Assembly: GCA_964423545.1 (NCBI GenBank)
Contig: CAYRFV010000303.1
Span: 1-6,536 of the forward strand
DNA length: 6,536 nucleotides
Direction: 5' to 3'
Source: JALOOE01 sp964423545
Lineage (GTDB): Bacteria; Chloroflexota; Anaerolineae; CG2-30-64-16
The translations under genes were made by a program, and so were the position numbers. Shown piece after piece: positions 1 to 6,093 of the stretch (position 1 is its first letter; each line of letters begins with the position of its first letter). Under the pieces are notes generated by a model, which did no database searches, had not been told where the DNA came from, and saw nothing but the letters and a program-made list of their open reading frames with translations.

Positions 1-1694
1 GACAGGCTGAGCGTCACCACAGTCAAAACCAGAGGCGCCGCATAGAACCCTGGCATGCGGGCGAAATGCCGCGCCGCCAGCAGCAAGCCGACGCTGTGCG
101 TCTGTGCGGCGAGCCACGCGACCCCCGCCACGCCGAGAGGCAAGGCTCGCGCCAGCAGGAGCGCCGATCCGAGGAACGCCAGGAACGGCACGATCAACAG
201 AACAGGATTGCGGAACGGATCGACGACGGCGACATCGATGCTGCCGCTTGACGGTATAAGCTCGCCCGTCTGCCGAAGCTGGTGCGCTCCGTAGCCGGCC
301 ACTGCCAACAGTAGAAAATCCATGCCGGCCCGCTGCCACCACGGCGCGCCCAGCATTCGGGCGCGCTCCTGGCGCCGACTGACAAGCGTAAGGCTGCTCG
401 TGGAAACAGCGGGAGCCACCTGCGCCAGGACACCCAAACCGGCTGCGATGAGACCGGCGCGGGCTGCTGTGAAGTCGAGCGAAACGTGCACCGGCGCCTG
501 TCCTGTGAAGTCCAGGAAGCCTCGTGCACCCGCGGCCATGGAAGCCGTCGCCATGCCGGCGGGCAACCCCAGGAACAGCGCCGCCAGGGCCAGTAACAGC
601 GCCTCGGCGACCGCAACGCCGACCACTTGTCCAGCAGCGATCCCGCGACTGCGCAGGATCGCGATCTCGTTCCGCCGTCCTGCGGCCATCATGCCGGCTG
701 CCAGGCCGACGAACAGCAGGTCCATGACCAGGAGTGGGAGGCTCAAGACATAGAGCTGGCCGGTCAGCCGGCGCGCGGCCTCCCGGTAACGCTGAAGTGC
801 GGGCAACGGTGAGCTCACCAGTATCTTGGGAAGCAAATCCGCCGCCTGCATCTGTACGCGGCCGATGCGCGCCTCGACATCCTCCGCGTTGCCGGTGCGA
901 ACGGTGCTTCCGTCCACGATGAGGTACCAGACTGCTTCGAGGATCGGCTGCCTGAGGCGCTCGCCGAGGCTGCCCAGAAACGTCTCGTCCGGCAGGAGCA
1001 ATACGTCGTGGAGCGCTTCCGGCCTGGTGAACCAGAACGGCGCCCCGGGATCGGTCGCCCGCCAGATGCCGGCCACGCGCACCGGGATCTGGACGACCTG
1101 ATCTTCATTATCAAACACTACATAGGTGTCACCAATGTTCAGCCCCAGCTCGTTCGAGAGTCCCTCGCTGACCAGCGCCTCCAGAGGCTCACCCTGGAAT
1201 GCCGGCGCCGGGTTGGGGAATGCACCGGCCACGATCGTCACCTGGTCGCGCAAGCCGGTGATCGCAGCCAGCGTGACGGTGCCCAGGCGTCCGCGCAGGC
1301 TGGTCATCGGATTCGCCGTGTCTGGAAAGAGGAGGAAGCGCCCGGTCTTCAGGGATCGGACCGCCAGCTCCGGTGCGAGGCCCATGTCGGCGATGGCCGC
1401 TCCGGACAGGTAAGAATCGATCGGCGCCACCTCTGCCCACGCGTGTGCGCCGGCCCATGTCCCGACATAGTGGAACATGAACGCGAAGGGCGGCAGGCCC
1501 TGCATGCTCGCGGCTGACCGCAGCTCCGTGCGGAGCATACGATGAAACGTCGCATCTACATAGAGCGGGATGCTGACCACCAGCATGATCGCACAAGTCA
1601 GGCCGAACAGGTTCGCCAACACCAGGCCAGGCTGTGCTGCCATGCGTCTGGCGGCGAAACGGAAGACGGAGCCGACCTGCACGATGCTTTTCAT
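1..1694 (-). CDS. FtsX/MacB-type ABC transporter permease, 3' end outside window
   Basis: The minus-strand frame starting at the ATG at 1694 stays open for 564 codons to the window edge, so the C-terminus is missing but the gene is not broken here. The visible protein has a short cytoplasmic N-terminus, a first membrane segment at about residues 24-46 ending SIPLYVDA, a large probably extracytoplasmic domain at about 50-315, then a typical FtsX core at about 316-435 with three membrane segments and the signature RRNEIAILRSRG (340-351) after the first of them. A second set of segments begins near 456, 496 and 551, suggesting the duplicated-core architecture of long FtsX-family permeases. Family members work with a separate MacB/LolD-like ATPase in lipoprotein, peptide or drug export or in cell-envelope signalling; the partner is not in the window and the substrate cannot be told. 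It starts 16 bases after the UroD-like stop codon, with GAGGA (1712-1708) as a rather distant ribosome-binding site. A role in sugar uptake is not implied. Confidence 0.88.
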   Translation of the reverse strand, partial: MKSIVQVGSVFRFAARRMAAQPGLVLANLFGLTCAIMLVVSIPLYVDATFHRMLRTELRSAASMQGLPPFAFMFHYVGTWAGAHAWAEVAPIDSYLSGAAIADMGLAPELAVRSLKTGRFLLFPDTANPMTSLRGRLGTVTLAAITGLRDQVTIVAGAFPNPAPAFQGEPLEALVSEGLSNELGLNIGDTYVVFDNEDQVVQIPVRVAGIWRATDPGAPFWFTRPEALHDVLLLPDETFLGSLGERLRQPILEAVWYLIVDGSTVRTGNAEDVEARIGRVQMQAADLLPKILVSSPLPALQRYREAARRLTGQLYVLSLPLLVMDLLFVGLAAGMMAAGRRNEIAILRSRGIAAGQVVGVAVAEALLLALAALFLGLPAGMATASMAAGARGFLDFTGQAPVHVSLDFTAARAGLIAAGLGVLAQVAPAVSTSSLTLVSRRQERARMLGAPWWQRAGMDFLLLAVAGYGAHQLRQTGELIPSSGSIDVAVVDPFRNPVLLIVPFLAFLGSALLLARALPLGVAGVAWLAAQTHSVGLLLAARHFARMPGFYAAPLVLTVVTLSL

Positions 1695-1707
1695 CGATCG
1701 CTGCGAT

Positions 1708-1712
1708 TCCTC
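1708..1712 (-). promoter_or_regulatory. Ribosome-binding site of the FtsX-like gene, overlapping the preceding stop
   Basis: GAGGA begins inside the TGA stop (1713-1711) of the UroD-like gene and lies 13 bases before the ATG at 1694. The spacing is longer than ideal, but no better in-frame start is present. The overlap suggests translational coupling. Confidence 0.5.
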
Positions 1713-2877
1713 ATAGCAAACCTACCTGGCGATAGAGCGCGTACCCTTCCTCCGCAGGACCGGAGTCCTGGATCATGAACCCGCCGCCCTGGTTGATGCC
1801 CCAGAGCCACTCGGCGGTGAAGTTCTGCATGTCCTGAGTGAAGCCGCCGAGCGGCCACTCGAAGGAGCAGAGCACGAGCCTGCCTGCAAGCCGCGCCTTC
1901 AGTTCGGTCAGGTCAGACAGACGCTTGGTCTGTTTGCGGACATACGAGGTTTCGAAGCCGACCAGCCCCGGCAGCGCCAGCAGCACCTCCTCGGTGCCGG
2001 TGACCGGTCCGCACGTGTGGTAGAAGATCGGCCCGGCGCGGCGATGCAGAATCTCGAAAGCGTCACCGAAGATCTCCCGCCAACGTCTCGGCTGCATGAA
2101 GGGCAGGTAGTCGCCTACGACGACGGCCGTCACCCATTCGGGCTGGAGGAAACGCGCCCGGGGCCGCACCAGCCCAGGCCGGCCGGCGACCTGTTGGAGC
2201 GTCCGCTGGAGGCGTGAGGCGACATCGGCCCATGTGTTCGCCACCACCCGCATGGCATCGGGATCGGTGCGGCAGGCCATCAGCATCGCCGACTGATCCA
2301 TCAGCCGGGCGGCGTTGGTGTCCGGCCCTTGCATCTGGGGCTGCGCGATGTAGACGCGGCCATCGGTGGCTTCGGCCAGAAATCGCACGCGCTCCACGGC
2401 GTCTCGCCATGGCTCGCTCTCCGTCACGTCTACATTCTGCAGCCGCCACAGGTCGCGCGGTACCTCCTCGATCAGGTTGAAGCGCTGGATGACGGCATTC
2501 TCCGGGGTGCGGTCGAAGGTCACGCCGAACATGCGTGGGATCAAATCGGAGGCGCCGATGCCGGTGCTCAAGGTGGGCATGAAGTCGGATTCCGGCATAC
2601 TGCTGAGCTGGAACGCCAAGCGTTGCAGGTTGCCGTCCAAGAGCCGATCAAGCGAGGCGTCTGCCCAGGCGGAAGGTCGGTGCTCGAAGCCTGTCACGTC
2701 GAATTGAAAGATCGGGCGGTCGGGCGTTTCGAAGCGGTACGCCTGATCGACGCGTTCTTTGAGATCGGCCAGGCGCGCGCTGTGCTGGTCTAGCAGTTCG
2801 TCGAACCATCTCACGGCTTCCGCCCTCGAGGGTGCGGCCCGCAGTCCAGCCAGCTGGGCATCGGGATCGGCCTTCAT
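1711..2877 (-). CDS. Uroporphyrinogen-decarboxylase-like protein (probable methyltransferase-type)
   Basis: This is a complete 388-residue protein of the UroD/MtaA-like TIM-barrel superfamily. The best landmark is FYHTCGPVTG (285-294): HTCG gives H287 and C289, the His-x-Cys pair that binds zinc in MtaA/MtbA/CmuA methyltransferases, followed by LPGLVGFET (302-310), a core-strand pattern of the family. C337 in LVLCSFE is a possible third ligand, but its spacing from C289 is shorter than I expect for MtaA. The RQAGRY-type N-terminal motif of true heme-pathway HemE is absent, so a role in heme synthesis is unlikely. Family members of this branch often sit in catabolic operons and are thought to move methyl groups to or from corrinoid carriers; no corrinoid-binding protein is visible here. 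No signal peptide or membrane segment is seen, so it is probably cytoplasmic. It starts at ATG 2877, 13 bases after the Asp-box gene. The substrate is unknown. Confidence 0.8.
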   Translation of the reverse strand: MKADPDAQLAGLRAAPSRAEAVRWFDELLDQHSARLADLKERVDQAYRFETPDRPIFQFDVTGFEHRPSAWADASLDRLLDGNLQRLAFQLSSMPESDFMPTLSTGIGASDLIPRMFGVTFDRTPENAVIQRFNLIEEVPRDLWRLQNVDVTESEPWRDAVERVRFLAEATDGRVYIAQPQMQGPDTNAARLMDQSAMLMACRTDPDAMRVVANTWADVASRLQRTLQQVAGRPGLVRPRARFLQPEWVTAVVVGDYLPFMQPRRWREIFGDAFEILHRRAGPIFYHTCGPVTGTEEVLLALPGLVGFETSYVRKQTKRLSDLTELKARLAGRLVLCSFEWPLGGFTQDMQNFTAEWLWGINQGGGFMIQDSGPAEEGYALYRQVGLL

Positions 2878-2888
2878 GACGGATACGG

Positions 2889-2893
2889 CCTCA
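2889..2893 (-). promoter_or_regulatory. Ribosome-binding site of the UroD-like gene, overlapping the preceding stop
   Basis: TGAGG combines the TGA stop of the Asp-box gene with a GAGG core, 11 bases before the ATG at 2877. There is no other ATG or GTG upstream in that frame within the spacer, which supports the chosen start. Confidence 0.5.
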
Positions 2894-4009
2894 ATCCGGG
2901 TAGGTCAGGATGCATCGCTTGCCGCCGCCGATGCGCCAGGCGTCCGGCCCGCCGCCGAAGCGTCCTGACGGGTCCGCGTCATGGGTGGAATAGACGAGCA
3001 CGATGCCTTCGCCCGTGAAGCACGCGGCCGGGTAGATGTGTTGGAGATGCTGTCCGGCGATAGGAGCGTTGCCTTCATCATCGATGATCACCGGTTCCTC
3101 CCAACTCCGTCCACGGTCGCTCGAAAGCGCGTAGACCAGAGGATTGCGCGGGAAGAAGGCACCTGGGTGGAGCGGGACAGCGTGATTGTAGAAGACGATC
3201 AATTGGCCATCGGGCAGCCTGTACAGGGTCAGAGGTGAGCAGGCCGCAGTGAGCGCCGTCGGCGCCGTAGCCGACCAAGTCTCGCCTCCGTCATCCGACC
3301 AATTGGCGCAGAGGCAGCCTGCGCCGGTGCGCGAAAGCATCAGCAGCCGATCGGCGGATACCTCGACCACGCACGGCTCGGCGACGCCGCGCGGATCGCC
3401 CGGTAGGATCGCCTCGCCCCGGCTCAACCGCCATGTCGTGCCGCAATCGTCGCTCAGGAAGCAGCGGCCGTGACAGGCGTCGCCCTCGACGTAGCCGCCA
3501 TCCGGCTCGAGGAGCGCCCAGGCGATGGGGACGACCAGCCGTCCGCTGCGCAACTGGATCAGCCGGTCGTTCATCACGTAGTAGACTTCATCCGGCGAAG
3601 CGAGCGGTTGGGCTGGCGACCAGGTTGCGCCTTCGTCGCAGCTTATCGAGAAGATCGGCGCGCCGCCGCCGTGAAAGCCCAGGACATGGCGATGCGCCAG
3701 GAACGCCAGGCGGTCATCCCTCAGCCGGAGGAATGTGACGCCCCCATCGCTGATCATCCCCGAGAGCGACCAGGGCAGCGACATCCGACCGGCCTCCTGC
3801 CACGACCGGCCGCCGTCGCAGCTGCGATAGAGCATCGGGACAGGGAACTTGGCCGCCAACTGCTCGAAATCGGTCGGCGGCCGGCCCCATGGCGCAGCCA
3901 TCAGGAGATCGCCGTCAAGAAGACGGCACAATCCCGGCCCGATGAAGGCGCGCTCGGCCGTGTGCGGCAGGAAGCGCACCGGCGGCTCGATGAAGGTTGC
4001 GCGTCGCAC
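2891..4009 (-). CDS. Sialidase-superfamily (BNR/Asp-box) protein
   Basis: This is a complete 372-residue protein with five Asp-boxes of the form S-x-D-x-G-x-x-W: SCDGGRSW (63-70), SCDEGATW (123-130), SDDCGTTW (186-193), SDDGGETW (238-245) and SSDRGRSW (296-303). Their roughly regular spacing fits a six-bladed beta-propeller that forms the whole protein. Candidate active-site residues by analogy with sialidases are E211 in AEPCVVE, R227 in MLSRTGAG just before the fourth Asp-box, and Y326 in HIYPAA. The N-terminal R-I-P motif that supplies the first arginine of the triad is not recognisable: the matching stretch reads IGPGLCRLLDGDLL (23-36). It may therefore be a glycoside hydrolase or lyase of different specificity, or a non-catalytic propeller. 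There is no signal peptide or membrane anchor, so it probably acts in the cytoplasm on imported sugar. The start is a GTG, 12 bases after the second permease, with AGAGGG eight bases upstream. Confidence 0.8.
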   Translation of the reverse strand: MRRATFIEPPVRFLPHTAERAFIGPGLCRLLDGDLLMAAPWGRPPTDFEQLAAKFPVPMLYRSCDGGRSWQEAGRMSLPWSLSGMISDGGVTFLRLRDDRLAFLAHRHVLGFHGGGAPIFSISCDEGATWSPAQPLASPDEVYYVMNDRLIQLRSGRLVVPIAWALLEPDGGYVEGDACHGRCFLSDDCGTTWRLSRGEAILPGDPRGVAEPCVVEVSADRLLMLSRTGAGCLCANWSDDGGETWSATAPTALTAACSPLTLYRLPDGQLIVFYNHAVPLHPGAFFPRNPLVYALSSDRGRSWEEPVIIDDEGNAPIAGQHLQHIYPAACFTGEGIVLVYSTHDADPSGRFGGGPDAWRIGGGKRCILTYPD

Positions 4010-4017
4010 GGCGTAGG

Positions 4018-4023
4018 CCCTCT
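4018..4023 (-). promoter_or_regulatory. Ribosome-binding site of the Asp-box gene, overlapping the preceding stop
   Basis: AGAGGG starts within the TAG stop (4024-4022) of the second permease and is eight bases before the GTG at 4009. This spacing is what decides the GTG start over an in-frame GTG ten codons later. Confidence 0.6.
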
Positions 4024-4900
4024 AGCCCTTGATTGAACCGATCAAGGCGCCCTTGACGAAGTATTTCTGTAGGAAGGGATAGACGCAGAGGATCGGCACG
4101 GTGGAGATCACGACCATGGCCGCCTGCAGCGCTGCCGAGGGTGGCATCACCTGGATGTTGGTCAGGGTTTCCGGCTCTAGCATGACAGCCTGTTGCAGGA
4201 TGCCGCGCAGGATCACCTGGACCGGCAGCTTGCGCAAGTCCTTGATGTAGATGGCGGCGTCGAACCAGGCATTCCAGTGTGCGACGGCATAGAAGAGGCC
4301 GATGGTGGCGATGGCCGGCAAAGAAAGCGGCAGGACGATGCGCAGCAGAATGGTCAAGGGGCCGGCGCCGTCCACGATCGCTGCCTCCTCCAATTCCTGG
4401 GGCAGGGCCATGAAGAAATTGCGCATGATGAGCATGTTCCAGGCGCTGACCAGCCCCGGTATGATCATGGCCCAGACGCTGTTGAGCAGGCCGATCGTGT
4501 CCATGAGGATGAAGCTCGGGATCAAGCCTCCGCTGAACACCATGGGGATGAAGACGAAAATCGTCAACGCGGTCCGGCCCGGAAGATTGCGTCGCGCCAG
4601 GACATAGGCCAGGGTTGTCGTGAAGGCCAGGTTGAGAAAAGTGCCCACGACCACGCGAAAGATCGTGATCATGTAGGCGTTGATCACCACCGAGCCGCTG
4701 GAGAGCAGGAGCTCGTAAGCGGTCAGCACCGGTTGTTCAGGCCACAGGAAGAAGAGCCCGCGCCGCGCATACTCCGCCTCGCCGATCAACGATGTGGAGA
4801 GCACCGTCAGCAGTGGCAGAATGAAGACAACGCTCAGCAGGATCAGGAAAACGATGTTGAGGACCTCGAAGATGCGCTCACCGCGAGATAGCTTGATCAC
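4022..4900 (-). CDS. Carbohydrate ABC transporter permease, YtcP/LplC type
   Basis: This is a complete 292-residue inner-membrane protein with six predicted membrane segments (about 12-36, 71-100, 109-133, 142-160, 188-208 and 259-279). The EAA loop that docks on the ATPase is clear at 171-195: EEAAIVDGAG then IVLPLSLP. The C-terminal stretch YPFLQKYFVKGALIGSIKG (residues 274-292) is the hallmark of the YtcP/LplC branch of CUT1 (MalG-like) permeases, which partner an LplB-type permease and a long lipoprotein substrate-binding protein to import oligosaccharides or uronate-containing sugars. Here both partners are directly upstream, which fixes the assignment. Length is normal for the family. 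The start is GTG at 4900, 12 bases after the first permease, with GGGGAAGG five bases upstream. No ATPase gene is seen in the window, as is common for systems that share an MsmX-like ATPase. The exact sugar cannot be read from the permease. Confidence 0.95.
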   Translation of the reverse strand: MIKLSRGERIFEVLNIVFLILLSVVFILPLLTVLSTSLIGEAEYARRGLFFLWPEQPVLTAYELLLSSGSVVINAYMITIFRVVVGTFLNLAFTTTLAYVLARRNLPGRTALTIFVFIPMVFSGGLIPSFILMDTIGLLNSVWAMIIPGLVSAWNMLIMRNFFMALPQELEEAAIVDGAGPLTILLRIVLPLSLPAIATIGLFYAVAHWNAWFDAAIYIKDLRKLPVQVILRGILQQAVMLEPETLTNIQVMPPSAALQAAMVVISTVPILCVYPFLQKYFVKGALIGSIKG

Positions 4901-4905
4901 AGTCG

Positions 4906-4913
4906 CCTTCCCC
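4906..4913 (-). promoter_or_regulatory. Ribosome-binding site of the second permease, starting in the preceding stop
   Basis: GGGGAAGG begins at the last base of the TAG stop of the first permease and ends five bases before the GTG start at 4900. It supports GTG as the real start and suggests coupled translation of the two permeases, which are needed in equal amounts. Confidence 0.65.
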
Positions 4914-5902
4914 TACCAGATGCCCGTCTGACCGAGCCTCCGAGCCACCCAGTTGGCGGTCAAGAGCAAGATCATGGCCAGTATGGACTTGAATACGCCC
5001 ACCGCGGTTGCAAAGGAGTACTGCATGCCGAGCAGTCCCGAACGATAGACGTAGGTATCGATGATGTCGGCGACTGAGTAGACAGCGGGGGAATAGAGCA
5101 GGAGGATCTGCTCGAATCCGGCATTGAGCAGCCCGCCAATGGCGAAGATGAGCAGGATGACGATCACGAAGGTGATTCCCGGCAAAGTGATGTGCCGGAT
5201 CTGTTGGAACTTGTTCGCGCCGTCGATCATCGCCGCCTCATAAAGCTGGGGATCGATGCCGGACATCGCTGCCAGGTAGAGGATGGTGCCCCACCCTACA
5301 TGCTGCCACACATGTGATCCCACGAGGATCGTCCTGAAATAGGCGGGGTCCGTAAGATACGCGTGCGAGCTTCCGCCCAGCGCTACCACGGCCTGATTCA
5401 CCAGGCCACCCTGGCTCGAAAGCAGATTCATCACCAGCCCTGCCACGACTACCATGGAAAGAAAGTGAGGCATGTAGGAGATCGTCTGAACCGTGCGCTT
5501 GAACCAGGTCACCCGAACCTCGTTGATCAACAGGGCAAGGATGATCGGCAGCGGGAACCCGAACAACAGTTTCAGCCCGCTGATGATGAGGGTGTTGCTC
5601 ATCACGTTGGTGAAGTAGTAGGACTGCACCCAACGCCTGAAGTGAAACAGACCGACGAATGGCTCGTGCAAGATGCCGTCGAGGCCCGAGAACGGCGTGA
5701 TGTCCTTGAATGCCACAACGATCCCGAACATGGGCAGGTAGTGAAAGATGAAGAAGTAAAGCAGCCCGGGCAGGGCCAGGAGGTAGTAGAATTTGTTCTT
5801 GTTGATCGCCCTGAGCAACGCGATCAGGCCTTGCCCGGAGCCCCTGCGAGCAGGTCGCTCCACGGCCACCAGCGGGCCTTCGCGAATCACATCAACGGCC
5901 AT
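4913..5902 (-). CDS. Carbohydrate ABC transporter permease, LplB type
   Basis: This is a 329-residue inner-membrane protein of the LplB (MalF-like) CUT1 permease branch. The N-terminal tail of about 36 residues is followed by NKFYYLLALPGLLYFFIFHYLPMFG-like sequence (36-60) with the family pattern LPGLLYF...YLPMFGI, then VAFKDITPFSGLDG. Six membrane segments lie at about 38-65, 103-125, 148-164, 190-213, 242-264 and 300-317. The EAA motif is YEAAMIDGANKF...ITLPG at 221-242. The open frame reaches back to a GTG at 6094 that overlaps the binding-protein stop, but the added 64 residues are arginine-rich with no family pattern and encode the intergenic hairpin. The ATG at 5902 has a strong GGAGGG eight bases upstream and yields the normal family length, so it was chosen. 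It forms the channel with the next gene and is fed by the binding protein upstream. Confidence 0.95.
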   Translation of the reverse strand: MAVDVIREGPLVAVERPARRGSGQGLIALLRAINKNKFYYLLALPGLLYFFIFHYLPMFGIVVAFKDITPFSGLDGILHEPFVGLFHFRRWVQSYYFTNVMSNTLIISGLKLLFGFPLPIILALLINEVRVTWFKRTVQTISYMPHFLSMVVVAGLVMNLLSSQGGLVNQAVVALGGSSHAYLTDPAYFRTILVGSHVWQHVGWGTILYLAAMSGIDPQLYEAAMIDGANKFQQIRHITLPGITFVIVILLIFAIGGLLNAGFEQILLLYSPAVYSVADIIDTYVYRSGLLGMQYSFATAVGVFKSILAMILLLTANWVARRLGQTGIW

Positions 5903-5910
5903 GACTGTGT

Positions 5911-5916
5911 CCCTCC
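5911..5916 (-). promoter_or_regulatory. Ribosome-binding site of the first permease
   Basis: GGAGGG lies eight bases before the ATG at 5902. It is the best Shine-Dalgarno match in the window and decides the start against a 64-codon longer reading frame. It is also the only one that does not overlap the preceding gene. Confidence 0.75.
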
Positions 5917-6007
5917 GCGCTGGGCCATTCTTTGTCCGCCGCCAGCAGTCGGGCGCATCCCTGAGGCCTCGATCGGTCGTGCTGGCCTGGCGATTGACGT
6001 GCCTGCT

Positions 6008-6031
6008 GTCTCGACGCGTGCGCGTCGGGAC
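6008..6031 (-). promoter_or_regulatory. Second, imperfect hairpin in the binding-protein/permease gap
   Basis: The arms GTC-x-CGACGCG and CGCGTCG-x-GAC pair around a two-base centre (6019-6020), with one C/A mismatch in the transcript. In practice the innermost pair would open to a four-base loop. No T-run follows. It may be part of the same RNA-processing or stability region as the larger hairpin 20 bases upstream in the transcript. GC-rich DNA yields such short palindromes by chance, so the support is modest. Confidence 0.4.
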
Positions 6032-6051
6032 GCGCGCTGTCTCGCTGAATT

Positions 6052-6083
6052 CCCGGCTGGCAGAGGGGCGTCTGCCAGCCGGG
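6052..6083 (-). promoter_or_regulatory. Strong intercistronic hairpin after the binding-protein gene
   Basis: The arms CCCGGCTGGCAGA (6052-6064) and TCTGCCAGCCGGG (6071-6083) are perfect reverse complements over 13 bases, 10 of them G/C, with a six-base loop. The hairpin begins 10 bases after the TAG stop of the binding protein. The transcript continues with AATTCAGCGA and has no U-tract, so a classical intrinsic terminator is not supported. By analogy with malE-malF type intercistronic elements in sugar ABC operons, it could protect the 3' end of the upstream mRNA and let the binding protein be made in excess over the permeases. The structure is seen directly; the role is inferred. Confidence 0.75.
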
Positions 6084-6093
6084 GAGCGATCCA

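Noticed and set aside
194..1596. Several short minus-strand open frames (194-616, 815-1114, 1189-1596) that could suggest a fragmented gene or pseudogene
   Set aside because: They lie in other frames than the continuous FtsX-like frame 1694-1, which has no stop or frameshift; the gene is intact as far as it is visible.
4193..4891. Plus-strand open frame of 232 codons
   Set aside because: It is antisense to the well-supported second permease and has a low-complexity D/E/Q/H-rich product with no recognisable motif.
6052..6083. Intrinsic terminator at the end of the binding-protein gene
   Set aside because: The stem is strong, but the transcript strand has no U-tract after it and the permeases of the same system follow, so full termination is not supported.
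5903..6093. Promoter inside the 191-base spacer
   Set aside because: No convincing -35/-10 pair was seen upstream of the first permease on the minus strand; the region is mainly GC-rich with palindromes.
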